NCBI RefSeq assembly: GCF_009725235.1
Contig: NZ_WJFC01000002.1
Coordinates: forward strand, 124,001 to 188,000
From: Scytonema sp. UIC 10036
Lineage (GTDB): Bacteria > Cyanobacteriota > Cyanobacteriia > Cyanobacteriales > Nostocaceae
Direction of reading: 5' to 3'
Length of the DNA: 64,000 nucleotides
The notes below the pieces were generated by a model. It was not told the origin of the DNA. It saw only the letters and a list, made by a program, of their open reading frames with translations, and did no database searches. This document shows, in pieces, positions 18,100-26,801 of the stretch (positions are counted from its first letter, which is position 1; each line of letters opens with the position of its first letter). Made by a program: the position numbers and the translations under genes.

Positions 18100-18840
18100 A
18101 TGAAACTTCAAGACATTGTCAAGCTGAATCAATCCTTTGAGTTTGATTATTTAAGTCAAGACCGCGAGTTAGCACAGCAAGTACAAATCCGCCTTGTCGA
18201 TCTAAAATTACTTTCGGGAGTTGCTGACGGGGCTTATGGACCAATCACCAGACAAGCAACGGTGAAATTTGCCCAAGCCTTTGATTTACCCGAACTTTTA
18301 AATGCGGTATTTGCAGAAAAGCTCATTGAAGCGAAAGAAGTTCCCAATACCATAGTCTTAATTCCTACGAGCTTACCGATTTGTGGAGTTGAGTTAATCA
18401 AACGCTTTGAAGGTTGCTTTCTCAATGCATACCCCGATCCTTTAACCAAACGGGAACCTATCACAATTGGTTGGGGATCGACCAAGAAACGTGACGGTAG
18501 TCCGTGGCGTCTTGGAGAGAGTATTTCCCAACAAGAAGCGGATGAGCTTTTGATTCTTCAGTTAGAAAGAAATTACTTACCCGATTTAGCGAAAATACCT
18601 TGTTGGGGCGAACTCAATCCCAACCAACAAGGAGCATTACTCAGCTTTGGCTACAACTTGGGGAGTAAATTCTACGGCGCTCCTGGCTTTGATTCTATGA
18701 CTAAAGTCTTAAAGAATCGTGATTGGGATAAAATTCGCGAAACTTTCATCAAGTATCGCAATCCTGGAACAAACGTTGAGAAAGGGCTTTTGGCACGAAG
18801 ACAAGCTGAAGCTGAACTATTCCTGACACCGATAATTTAA
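18100..18840 (+). CDS. GH24 lysozyme with peptidoglycan-binding domain
   Basis: This 246-residue protein begins with a peptidoglycan-binding-like helical domain (QIRLVDLKLLSGVADGAYGP, then TRQATVKFAQAF) at residues 25-62. A T4-type lysozyme domain follows. Catalytic Glu104 sits in ELIKRFEG, followed by NAYPDP with Asp113 and TIGWGST, and LLSFGYNLG plus GLLARRQAEAELF close the fold. GAGGAGAG precedes the ATG. There is no signal peptide and no holin is recognised nearby, although the domain is usual for phage endolysins. A domesticated endolysin or an effector is equally possible. It is the last gene of the pair and ends before a strong hairpin. Confidence 0.92.
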   Translation: MKLQDIVKLNQSFEFDYLSQDRELAQQVQIRLVDLKLLSGVADGAYGPITRQATVKFAQAFDLPELLNAVFAEKLIEAKEVPNTIVLIPTSLPICGVELIKRFEGCFLNAYPDPLTKREPITIGWGSTKKRDGSPWRLGESISQQEADELLILQLERNYLPDLAKIPCWGELNPNQQGALLSFGYNLGSKFYGAPGFDSMTKVLKNRDWDKIRETFIKYRNPGTNVEKGLLARRQAEAELFLTPII

Positions 18841-18899
18841 ACCACCTCGTCCACCTCGATCCGGTGGCTCCGCCTGGGAATGCCTTCTCCCGAAAAGTT

Positions 18900-18932
18900 A
18901 GACCCCCAACTTCTTTAAGAAGTTGGGGGTCT
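18900..18932. terminator. Perfect hairpin between convergent genes
   Basis: AGACCCCCAACTTCTT and its exact complement form a 16-base stem with a minimal loop. It separates the plus-strand lysozyme gene from the minus-strand sigma-like gene, so a two-way terminator is likely, though no long T run follows. The sequence just before it (18862-18890) is a partial GGCTCCGCCTGGGAA repeat. Confidence 0.6.
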
Positions 18933-19061
18933 GGATACTGTGAGTTTTCACAAATTGAATAGGATGGCTATAAAACCGATAAAGTATCAAATAAATATTT
19001 CAAAATTCTTAAGCCTAAAAAACCGACTTATTACTTGCAATTTACTAGTAATACTGTTTTT

Positions 19062-19700
19062 TTAAAACTTACATACTTCTCTTAAATCATCACGAAATTT
19101 TTCCAAACATCTTTGATAAAAGTTACTTAACGTCGGAATTGGGACACTAAACTCATCCGACATATCTTTCCAAGATATACCAGACCATTTTTTTATAGCT
19201 ATTTCTCGGAAATTAACTTTAGGGTATTTTTTAATGCATGCTTGTCGAAAAATCCCTTTTGGATCTCTTTCTATGTATTGTCTGATTTTTTGAAAAGCAG
19301 CAACATAATCATCTTCATCGTTACTCTCCTCACATGACAAACCTTCTAAGTTTTCTAAAAAAGAGCTTTCTACTTGAATCTCACGACCTTTTCCTAAAAT
19401 TTTAAGAATAGCTTCTTTAAAAAAACGTTGGTTTAATAACATATTGACCCAGGTCATAAATTCACTACGATCGGGATCGTACTTATCAATATGTTTGCAA
19501 ATATATAAAAATAAATTTTGTAATGCCTCGTTATAAATGTCTTGATAAGCTCTTTGAAATTGACCTTTATACGAACAGTGAATCTTGCCCGATCTGTAAA
19601 TACCATAGATTAGCTTTGATAAACCTACTCGTCTAGCTGTTGTATTTAATGGTTGTTGTTGGATTTTTAGAGCTAGTTCTTTAAAATCTTGGTTGTTCAT
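19062..19700 (-). CDS. Sigma-70-like factor, solitary copy 3
   Basis: With the start at 19700 this protein has 212 residues, the same length as its paralogues, and it keeps KYDPDRSEFMTWVNMLLNQR and the C-terminal PIPTLSNFYQRCLEKFR. An earlier in-frame ATG at 19784 would add 28 residues not seen in the others; neither start has a strong ribosome site. Unlike the other two copies it has no DUF1822 partner and no copy of the 40-nt element upstream, so its control differs or has been lost. The C-terminus is slightly shorter and ends LREVCKF. Confidence 0.8.
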   Translation of the reverse strand: MNNQDFKELALKIQQQPLNTTARRVGLSKLIYGIYRSGKIHCSYKGQFQRAYQDIYNEALQNLFLYICKHIDKYDPDRSEFMTWVNMLLNQRFFKEAILKILGKGREIQVESSFLENLEGLSCEESNDEDDYVAAFQKIRQYIERDPKGIFRQACIKKYPKVNFREIAIKKWSGISWKDMSDEFSVPIPTLSNFYQRCLEKFRDDLREVCKF

Positions 19701-19784
19701 AGGTAAATTGCTTTCATTTGTAAACAGTTCAAAATTGTCACTTTTAGGAGAGCCAGATAAATATTGCTGGTTCAATTTTTTCAT

Positions 19785-20177
19785 TTTTCTGTTTCCAATA
19801 ATTTGAATAAATAAGCTTAATTAATAATACAAAAAGGAAAATAAAGAATGCATTAACTATTTGTGCTGTGTTAAATATCAAAATAGGGTATTAGAAATAC
19901 ACTTTTCTGTATGCCCTGCTAAATCTGCCTCCAATACAATGAGTAAATGCGTTAGAAGATATTGGTATTGAGCCGAGATCCGAGTAATTTCCTGCAAAAT
20001 AGTCTGAAAAGTCTTCTTCTGTCTGGGTTTGATAATTTGCTACATTAGGATCAAAAAAAGTCGTGTTTTGTAACGAGAAATCAAGCCTTTTGAGGTCATC
20101 TTGCAGGTTTTTACAGCCATCTCGGTGCAATGCCTATGAGTTTTTTCTCAATCCTCGTTTGAGGAGGTTTTAGATGT
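19785..20177. other. Gap with a possible small minus-strand frame
   Basis: A 79-codon minus-strand frame (19891-20130) has no recognisable family and no clear ribosome site. It could be the tail of a lost gene. Nothing else is seen. Confidence 0.35.
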
Positions 20178-20984
20178 TTAGTTGATATTAAAAAACTCAA
20201 CTATTTTCCTAGCATCCTCTTCGCTAAACTCTAAAACATCTACCAGAAAACTGACAAATACTCCCTCAAACGCCGCTAGCAGCAGATACCATTTGAACCT
20301 TTCACGACAAAATTCCCAGACCTGTTTCAACATATCAGCAAAGGATTTCGCATAATCTTGTCCTGTACTATCGTAAAATTTGACTGGAGTTTCTGTCGCA
20401 TATTTAATAATAGCTGCAAGGACTGCTTGACGAGATTCATCTCTCAAACGGGCATATATAGGTTCTAACTCTGTTCTCTGCTCAGCCTTAGCAAAACACG
20501 TACAAATTATGTCTTTGTAGATTAGATCACTGCTCTCAACATACTCTCTATTCTCCTCTCTCCATTGAGACATCGGAAAAAATCCCTCACATCCTGTTAC
20601 CACGAGTATCACCGGAATTTTTAAGTTAGCAATTCCTTTGACAAATAGATCGTAATTATTTTTTTCAAGTATGGTAAGACGGGATGCTCGAAACACTTGA
20701 ATTAATAGGTTATAGCCTTCATTTGAATTTTTAAGAAGTTTAGTCAGTTGCATGAATGCCTCGTTTGCAGGAACAGTTCCCAACTCAGATTCATTCAATC
20801 CAGCAGTGTCCGTAAGCACGATACTTTTCCCATTGGCCTCAAATGCTTCATAAACCTGGGACGTAAAAGTAACGCCTCTAGCTTGATTGCTTACTTCTTT
20901 CTTCTTACCAGCAAGAGTATTACAACAGCTTGTTTTACCAGTTCCAACAGTTCCAAAAACTAGCACTCGAATTGGCTCTGTCAT
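20178..20984 (-). CDS. AIG1/GIMAP-like GTPase, copy 3 of tandem array
   Basis: This 268-residue protein has a P-loop GTVGTGKTS at residues 11-19 and a G3 motif DTAGL at 59-63. Its C-terminal helical tail contains a hydrophobic stretch, YLLLAAFEGVFVSFLVDVL. The G4 position reads VVTGCEG instead of TKxD, so guanine specificity is doubtful. The start codon overlaps the stop of the preceding gene by four bases (ATGA), which indicates translational coupling. AIG1/GIMAP GTPases assemble on membranes and are immune-related in plants and animals; bacterial relatives are poorly known. It is probably a membrane-linked nucleotide switch. Confidence 0.78.
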   Translation of the reverse strand: MTEPIRVLVFGTVGTGKTSCCNTLAGKKKEVSNQARGVTFTSQVYEAFEANGKSIVLTDTAGLNESELGTVPANEAFMQLTKLLKNSNEGYNLLIQVFRASRLTILEKNNYDLFVKGIANLKIPVILVVTGCEGFFPMSQWREENREYVESSDLIYKDIICTCFAKAEQRTELEPIYARLRDESRQAVLAAIIKYATETPVKFYDSTGQDYAKSFADMLKQVWEFCRERFKWYLLLAAFEGVFVSFLVDVLEFSEEDARKIVEFFNIN

Positions 20985-21784
20985 TTCTTTTCCCTCTTAT
21001 CTGAAAATAACTGACGCAACTTCTGAATAAGCCATAGTTGCAATATCCGAAAGTCTGAAAATAATTGACGCAACTTCTGAATAAGCCATAGTTCCACTAT
21101 CCGAAAGATAGTGCTGATAAGTTGTGATGATGTAGGAGACTCAGGTGATAGAGATCGTTCTTCAGCAAAAATAGATACTTTTTCAGGCGGAAATGATATT
21201 GGTTTCTTTGCATAGGTCGAAATCGCTTCAAGAACTGCTGAACGGGATTCTTCTCTTAAAGGAGTATATATGGACTCTAACTCCGGTCTTTTACTCTTTG
21301 CAAAACAAGTACAAACTAAGTCTTTGTAGCCGAACTTTTCAAATATATGGAAATTATCAGTTTTCCATTTAGACATTGGTTCTATAGCTTCACATCCGGT
21401 TGCTACAAGTACAGTGGGGATTGGAGAATTAGCGACAAGCTTGAAATATTGTTCAACCTGGGCAATTCGAGGGATGCGAAATACATGAATCAGCAGACTG
21501 TAGCCTTCTGAATTTGTTAAAAGTTCAATAAACTGGTCGAAGGCTTCTTCTGAAGAGATCCCATTACCTGCTGCGTTAAGCCCGACAGTATCGATTAAAT
21601 GATACTCGACTTCTCTGTCTCTCTTGTCAAATAGTTTATGAATATGATGCCTAGTGTTGAATTCCACAGCTTGGTTGCTTACCTTCTCCTCTTTACCAAT
21701 CAGAGTATTGCACAGAGTATTGCACAAACTAGTTTTACCTACTCCAGCAGTGCCGAAAACCAAAATACTAATTGGATCTGCCAT
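20981..21784 (-). CDS. AIG1/GIMAP-like GTPase, copy 2 with internal duplications
   Basis: This 267-residue paralogue has a P-loop GTAGVGKTS at 11-19 and a G3 motif DTVGL. G4 is again replaced, here by VATGCEA. Two small duplications mark it. CNTL is repeated just after the P-loop through a 12-base tandem repeat (about 21705-21730). The C-terminus has two near-identical 18-residue helices containing LWLIQKLRQLFSD, from a 54-base direct repeat at about 20999-21106. AAGGAGC lies before the ATG. It is coupled to the next gene by ATGA overlap. The duplicated amphipathic helix could be a membrane or oligomer contact. Confidence 0.78.
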   Translation of the reverse strand: MADPISILVFGTAGVGKTSLCNTLCNTLIGKEEKVSNQAVEFNTRHHIHKLFDKRDREVEYHLIDTVGLNAAGNGISSEEAFDQFIELLTNSEGYSLLIHVFRIPRIAQVEQYFKLVANSPIPTVLVATGCEAIEPMSKWKTDNFHIFEKFGYKDLVCTCFAKSKRPELESIYTPLREESRSAVLEAISTYAKKPISFPPEKVSIFAEERSLSPESPTSSQLISTIFRIVELWLIQKLRQLFSDFRILQLWLIQKLRQLFSDKREKK

Positions 21785-21834
21785 CCATATAGCTCCTTAT
21801 AGATATATATCCTGACATATACTTCGAGTAAGTT

Positions 21835-22662
21835 CTATTTCTTAGAGGGATTCATCATATTATTAACCCGTTCTCTTGCCTCCTGCTTAGATATGCCCCA
21901 TTTTTCTTGTAACATCTGAGCCAAAGGCTCATTCCAGATGATAAAGTTTTTTTCAACTCCTACAAATTCGAGAAATTTATTCCACAGATTTATAGATGTT
22001 CTAACTAACGTATGCATATTGGGAACAACATTAACTGTTTCTCCTTGCCCATGTTCAAAAATAGCTTGCAAAACTAATTTTTTCGACTTTTCTCTGTCCT
22101 TCTTGTATAGATTCTCAAGATCCGGCTTTGGAGACCTTGCAAAGCAAGCACCAACTATCTCTTTATAATTAAATTCTATATAGTAATGTTTGTTCTCCTT
22201 TGGCCATTCTTGGAATGTAACTTCCGCATCACCATCGATTTTAGTTACTACTAAAATTATTGGGATTTTTCTTTGACCCAGTATTTCATAAAACATATCA
22301 TAATTATGTTTCTGAGTATTCATAATCCTGGGTTCATCAACATGAATAAACAAGTTATAACCCTTCGTGGACTCAGCCAAAAACTCAAGAAGCCTTTTAA
22401 TAGCTTCCTTGTCGGGAACTGTACCTTGGTTATGCTCATGAAGCCCAATAGTGTCAGTAATAATTACATCTATAGACTTTCCTTTGTCGTTTGAGTAAGA
22501 AAATTGTTTATATGTGTGGCACTCAAAAGTGACTCCCTTAGCTGAGGCGGCGACTCGCTGATATCCATCGTCTTCCGGAGCCAGATTAGCCAGAGTGTTG
22601 CACATACTTGTTTTGCCACATCCAGTTTTACCAAAAACTAGTACACGAATTGGTTCTGCCAT
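21835..22662 (-). CDS. AIG1/GIMAP-like GTPase, copy 1 with intact G4
   Basis: This 275-residue protein leads the tandem array. It has a P-loop GKTGCGKTS at 11-19, a G3 motif DTIGL, and a canonical G4-like VVTKIDG, which the other two copies lack. The C-terminus has a conserved-looking WGISKQEARERVNNMM tail that is echoed in copy 3 by the FSEEDARKIVEF tail. AGGACT lies just before the ATG. It is therefore the most likely active GTPase of the three. The gene ends 51 bases before copy 2. A relic of a fourth related gene lies upstream at 22730-22770. Confidence 0.8.
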   Translation of the reverse strand: MAEPIRVLVFGKTGCGKTSMCNTLANLAPEDDGYQRVAASAKGVTFECHTYKQFSYSNDKGKSIDVIITDTIGLHEHNQGTVPDKEAIKRLLEFLAESTKGYNLFIHVDEPRIMNTQKHNYDMFYEILGQRKIPIILVVTKIDGDAEVTFQEWPKENKHYYIEFNYKEIVGACFARSPKPDLENLYKKDREKSKKLVLQAIFEHGQGETVNVVPNMHTLVRTSINLWNKFLEFVGVEKNFIIWNEPLAQMLQEKWGISKQEARERVNNMMNPSKK

Positions 22663-23039
22663 AGTCCTGTATAAAAAGAAGGTTGATTCTTGAGTTCAAG
22701 TTATTCAAAATTCTTAAGAAAAAAGCTGATTAACGCAATCGGATTGGGAACAACATTAAGCGTTTCTCCTAGCCTCAAAAATGTTAATATACTCGGCAAT
22801 ATAAGCTGTAGCTTCTTCAGTTGAACGGATTATTTCCTCAACTGGAGCATTGGTTGTTTCACCTCGTCGGATGTAGATTGTTTAATGTTCGGCTTTCAAA
22901 TAACTATATTTTCAAGAAGGATGACTTATGTAAAAAAATGGTCGAGGTATAATTACATCAGGATTAGCTTGGGAAATTCTTTGCCAACTATTGCGATCGC
23001 TTTACTTGATATCACTGTGTACTTTGGCACTATGTAGTT
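22663..23039 (-). pseudogene. Remnants of a GTPase C-terminus and a second gene
   Basis: On the minus strand about 22730-22770 reads LGETLNVVPN, matching GETVNVVPN near the C-terminus of the adjacent GTPase copy 1, and then runs to a stop. Just upstream, about 22775-22880, another frame reads TIYIRRGETTNAPVEEI, which I associate with AlbA_2-type putative DNA-binding domains, but with a stop right before it. Neither has a start. The gap therefore holds gene decay and not a working gene. Confidence 0.5.
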
Positions 23040-25259
23040 CTAAACTACTGTCAAGGTAAGAGGTAAGGTAGCCATTTCAGAAGCGCTAACGTCCTTGGCT
23101 TGTGTCCTACCACCGCGATCGCCACTTAAATCAGCCAGCAAATCACCAATGACATCAACAGGTTCTTTCAGATCTACTGGATCTCCAGACCTAGTCTTCT
23201 GTTCGGCTGCTAAGCTTTGTAATGTTTTCAGAGCAGTTGTGAGCGGTTTAAGACTAAAAATAAATAACATTTCCGCAGTTCCCGTTTTTTTCGCTTTTAG
23301 TTCAAGTTGTGTTTGCTTTGAGCCAGCTAGCTGACGGGAACCACCAATTTGTTTGGTTTGATTTGGTTCTAAGCGCATTGACTCCTCGCTGAACATACCT
23401 TGATAAGGAAATATCACATTTAACTCTTTCTGCTCATCAGTTGGGTCAATAAGCAAAATCATTAAGTGGAGGGGTCTAGAGTCGTTGTTTGTAACACGAA
23501 ACTGAAACAGTTTTTCTAGTGGTATCTTGTTAGGATAACTTTTTTCCTGCTTATGACTGTTACTTTTACCCCTTAAAGTGGCAGATTGGGCAAGGATATT
23601 ATTTGGTTCTTCCACTAAATTCATTAAGACTTCCACATCTAACGTAGAAGAACTCCCATTCAAGGTCTTTTTGATAATGTAAACTGCTACAGAGGATTTG
23701 AGTTTAGCTTCTAAGCGGGAAACCGCCGCTGTGACTTTTTCCCCTGATTCACCAAAGGATTCTGGAACGACTTCTAGTCCTGCGGTGAATAAACCTATAG
23801 TACCAACAGCTGGTATATTGGCAATTTTTTCCTGCTGTAATCTTTGTTGGTAATCCGCTGTCATTCGACTGAAAATATACTCCACTTCTGCCGAATATGG
23901 TTTGTTTCCCCTTTGTGCAGGTATGGTTTCTATGCGATTTATCTCGGAAAGTTTTTCTTTAGCTACATTTATTTCTCCTGCAAGCGAAGGATCTAAACCG
24001 ATACGTAACTTCAAATCTGCTGGTACAACACGCTTCGATTCCTGTAACAGCATTCCCGGTTTCAGAGACGTAATTTGTCCTTTTTCTACCAGCTTCGCTT
24101 TTGCAGTTAAACCTTCACGGGATTCTAACTGGAGTTTTCCTGAGGTTTGTCCTTTATCGTTCACCATTGAAAAAGTAGCACCAGCCCCAAAAGTTACTAA
24201 GCTTTCATTATCTATTCCCCCCAACCACAAAGTTGCTTCTTCTCCTTTTACCTCAGTAATGACTGCATCAGCAGGCGGGACTTTTTTATTAATAGAATAT
24301 ACAGGTAATTTCTGATTACCATCGGCAAGAGGCTTTTGTCTGTTTAGCCACTTTATATTACTACCAATTCGGACAATAGTATTTTTCACAGTGTCTGTTT
24401 CTTGCCAAAGGTACTGCGTCAGCAGGTAAGTAAATGCACCAGCAGAAAAGCTATCAAAAGGCGCATCATAAGCTTCTTCATCGCGTTGAGCGGCTGCAAG
24501 AACTACCCCTTTACGCACACCATCACATCGCCGACGGAGAAATTCCGATTCCGACATCTGTAACTGCTGCATCCAGCGTTCTTGATAAGAAATTTCTTCA
24601 GGGCTGGGTTTTTGATTATCACCATCTCTAGACCTTACTATAAAATTGCCACGAGTGCCACCACCAGAATAACAGCTATCTAGCACTGCTGTAACATTCT
24701 CTGTTTTTAACGCAGATATTAGTAGAAACAGAGTGCTTCCCATGATATCCTGTCTTAAGCCATTTAATCCTTCATCACCTGGCACTAGCGTACTATTGTA
24801 CTCATCGTTTAATTCTTGATTTGAACAATTTTGGATAGGCTTAGGATCGAGTAAGCGCGAACCATGACCTGAAAAGTGAAAAACGACTACGTCACCTGGT
24901 TTGACTTGCTTAATTAAATGTTCTTCAAATGCTTGTAATATATTTTGACGAGTAGGTTGATTGCTTGCCGATTCGTTACTTGTTAAGAAGATAATATCAC
25001 TGGGATTAAAGCCAAATTTGTGGATGAGAAGTTCTCGTTGCAAGAAGACATCGGTGCTACATCCATTCAGGCTAACAAATTTTTTATTATTTGGATACTG
25101 ATTAATTCCAACTAATAAGGCGAGCTTCCGTGGAGTGGTTTGCGCGAGAACTTGGGCGTAACGGTTTCCCTGTTGAATAATATGGTGCTGGCTTAAGCCT
25201 AAAGTGGCTAAAGTTGAACCAGCAAATTGTAGGAAATGACGGCGCGAAATACGAGACAT
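23040..25259 (-). CDS. Tat-signal caspase-like (peptidase C14) protein
   Basis: This 739-residue protein starts MSRISRRHFLQFAG, a twin-arginine motif followed by a hydrophobic stretch and VLAQ, so Tat export is predicted. The caspase fold follows: LALLVGINQYP at residues 46-56, His132 in FHFSGHGSR, and Cys196 in VLDSCYSGGGTR. The long C-terminal part, from about residue 330, is beta-rich and looks like the sensor or regulatory extension of cyanobacterial caspases. I chose the second of two adjacent ATGs because it opens directly on the Tat motif. Folded export suits a periplasmic protease. It stands alone in the strand order, next to a secreted protein gene. Confidence 0.92.
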   Translation of the reverse strand: MSRISRRHFLQFAGSTLATLGLSQHHIIQQGNRYAQVLAQTTPRKLALLVGINQYPNNKKFVSLNGCSTDVFLQRELLIHKFGFNPSDIIFLTSNESASNQPTRQNILQAFEEHLIKQVKPGDVVVFHFSGHGSRLLDPKPIQNCSNQELNDEYNSTLVPGDEGLNGLRQDIMGSTLFLLISALKTENVTAVLDSCYSGGGTRGNFIVRSRDGDNQKPSPEEISYQERWMQQLQMSESEFLRRRCDGVRKGVVLAAAQRDEEAYDAPFDSFSAGAFTYLLTQYLWQETDTVKNTIVRIGSNIKWLNRQKPLADGNQKLPVYSINKKVPPADAVITEVKGEEATLWLGGIDNESLVTFGAGATFSMVNDKGQTSGKLQLESREGLTAKAKLVEKGQITSLKPGMLLQESKRVVPADLKLRIGLDPSLAGEINVAKEKLSEINRIETIPAQRGNKPYSAEVEYIFSRMTADYQQRLQQEKIANIPAVGTIGLFTAGLEVVPESFGESGEKVTAAVSRLEAKLKSSVAVYIIKKTLNGSSSTLDVEVLMNLVEEPNNILAQSATLRGKSNSHKQEKSYPNKIPLEKLFQFRVTNNDSRPLHLMILLIDPTDEQKELNVIFPYQGMFSEESMRLEPNQTKQIGGSRQLAGSKQTQLELKAKKTGTAEMLFIFSLKPLTTALKTLQSLAAEQKTRSGDPVDLKEPVDVIGDLLADLSGDRGGRTQAKDVSASEMATLPLTLTVV

Positions 25260-25517
25260 CATAAAATTTTATATTTTGGTTTTAGATTTAGTTGTCAATT
25301 ACACACTTGACAGAAGCTTGATTTTGTGATTCTGAAGTGGCAAACGCTATCAAGACAAATCTTTTCTGTTGCATGATGAGTCCCAGTGTAACCACAAGAA
25401 TAACTGCTTTTATATATTTTTCGGACAAGGTAATCTATGTAAAAAGGCTCTTAGCCATTTATACTTACAGCACTTTTAGCCGCCGTTTCAGATTTTTATC
25501 CACAAAAATAATTTTTA

Positions 25518-26270
25518 TTACCGACTTACAGTAGTATCTGACGCATCACAGTAGTCAGAAGATGGGATTTGCTGGAGCATACTTTTTAACTCCGCCGAAG
25601 GATTTGGCACTGCATACATTTCCGACAGCGCATCCGACCAAAGTTCTTGCTGTGCAAAGTAGTTTGCTTTCTCCAAGGCTATTTTCTCTGCATTGGCTCG
25701 TTGTTTCTTGAGTCGCGCTTCCAGTTGCGTTAACTCCTTGGTAATGCGATCGCGCTTTTGAGACTCCATCACCTGAAACTGTATAGTAGGGCTTTTGACT
25801 GGATAAGGCATTGAAGCAGTTAACCGCCATTCGTAAAACTGACCTGGTTGCAGAGGTTTGCCATTATAAATGGTCTTTGTTTCTCCTTTGGGAACTTCCT
25901 GACTCCAGATAACCTTGTCCCCCCCCCTTTGAAATAGCTCAATTAAATTTGCTGTTCCTCCTTGGATGTTCCAAAGAAAAAGGGGACGTGTATTCCAGAT
26001 TTCCAGTGTCCCCTCCTTTTGCAAATTTTGTGGATCGACCATTTTTTGAGGTGCAATCGTGCAGATTGACCCCCGTCCACCTCCTGAGCGTTTCTTTCGG
26101 CGAAAAGGTGTGACCACATCACCCCATGACAACGCTAAATACATTATATTTATATTTCTTAACAAACCCTGGGCTTGAGGTTGAGTTGCAGCTTGTATTG
26201 GCAAAGTTGATACAACAAATAGAGAGGCAATTATCAACAAGAGAAATTGTTGCTTGCTCACTTTACCCAT
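25518..26270 (-). CDS. Exported protein of unknown function
   Basis: With the start at 26270 it has 250 residues and a signal peptide (basic start, LLLIIASLFVVSTLPIQA). The mature part has an Arg/Lys/Gly-rich block, RRKKRSGGGRGS, then a beta-rich domain with LPLFLWN-like and FYEWRLTA segments, and a C-terminal charged coiled helix ending with a short Cys motif. I believe it belongs to a conserved cyanobacterial exported family, possibly DUF928-related, but I cannot confirm that. It lies upstream of the Tat-caspase gene on the same strand after 255 bases without a gene. Function is unassigned. Confidence 0.6.
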   Translation of the reverse strand: MGKVSKQQFLLLIIASLFVVSTLPIQAATQPQAQGLLRNINIMYLALSWGDVVTPFRRKKRSGGGRGSICTIAPQKMVDPQNLQKEGTLEIWNTRPLFLWNIQGGTANLIELFQRGGDKVIWSQEVPKGETKTIYNGKPLQPGQFYEWRLTASMPYPVKSPTIQFQVMESQKRDRITKELTQLEARLKKQRANAEKIALEKANYFAQQELWSDALSEMYAVPNPSAELKSMLQQIPSSDYCDASDTTVSR

Positions 26271-26801
26271 ATGATTTTTTTTGCTTTTGATAAAGATTAT
26301 TAAACAATACAATTGAACAATACAATTGTGATATATTTTCCTCAGGAAAGCTAGTAACAAAATTATTAAGACATTTAGAAGACGCACTACCAAGCGATAA
26401 GAATTCTTCTCCACGCCGAAGTAGGAATTATGACAATACGTTGATGTGTCCTCTAATTACTTTTTTGAAGATGGGTGACTCACATTTTGCACCATTCTCA
26501 ACAAGACCTAAAAAACCGGGTTTCTGAACGAGATATTAAGCTTTCCAAGTGATATGATTTGCAAGAAACCCGGTTTTTGATGCTGGTGCAAGATATCAGG
26601 AGGTGAAGAGTTTACACAAAACTCTGTTGTCTTAAGAAAACTCCATACTTCAAGAGTCTAGAGGAAAATGTTATGGTATGGGCTTGACAATTTGCCTCAT
26701 GTAGATTGGATATCAGCTATTCTGCAAATTGAGCTCAAAAAGCGTTGCAAGCCACTTCAATTGAGTAGCCTGCACCGCTGACACTTTTCATTCTTGTAGA
26801 G
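26271..26801. other. Gap with a long hairpin
   Basis: I see no gene in these 530 bases. The only structure is the AAAAACCGGGTTTCT inverted repeat at 26510-26578. Confidence 0.6.
26510..26578. repeat. AACCCGGTTTTT inverted repeat
   Basis: AAAAACCGGGTTTCT and AGAAACCCGGTTTTT are exact inverted complements about 39 bases apart. This is a common dispersed hairpin in filamentous cyanobacteria and may also end transcription. Confidence 0.7.

Noticed and set aside
18100..18840. Prophage endolysin
   Set aside because: The lysozyme is of phage type, but no holin, capsid, tail, integrase or attachment site is seen around it, so a prophage is not supported.
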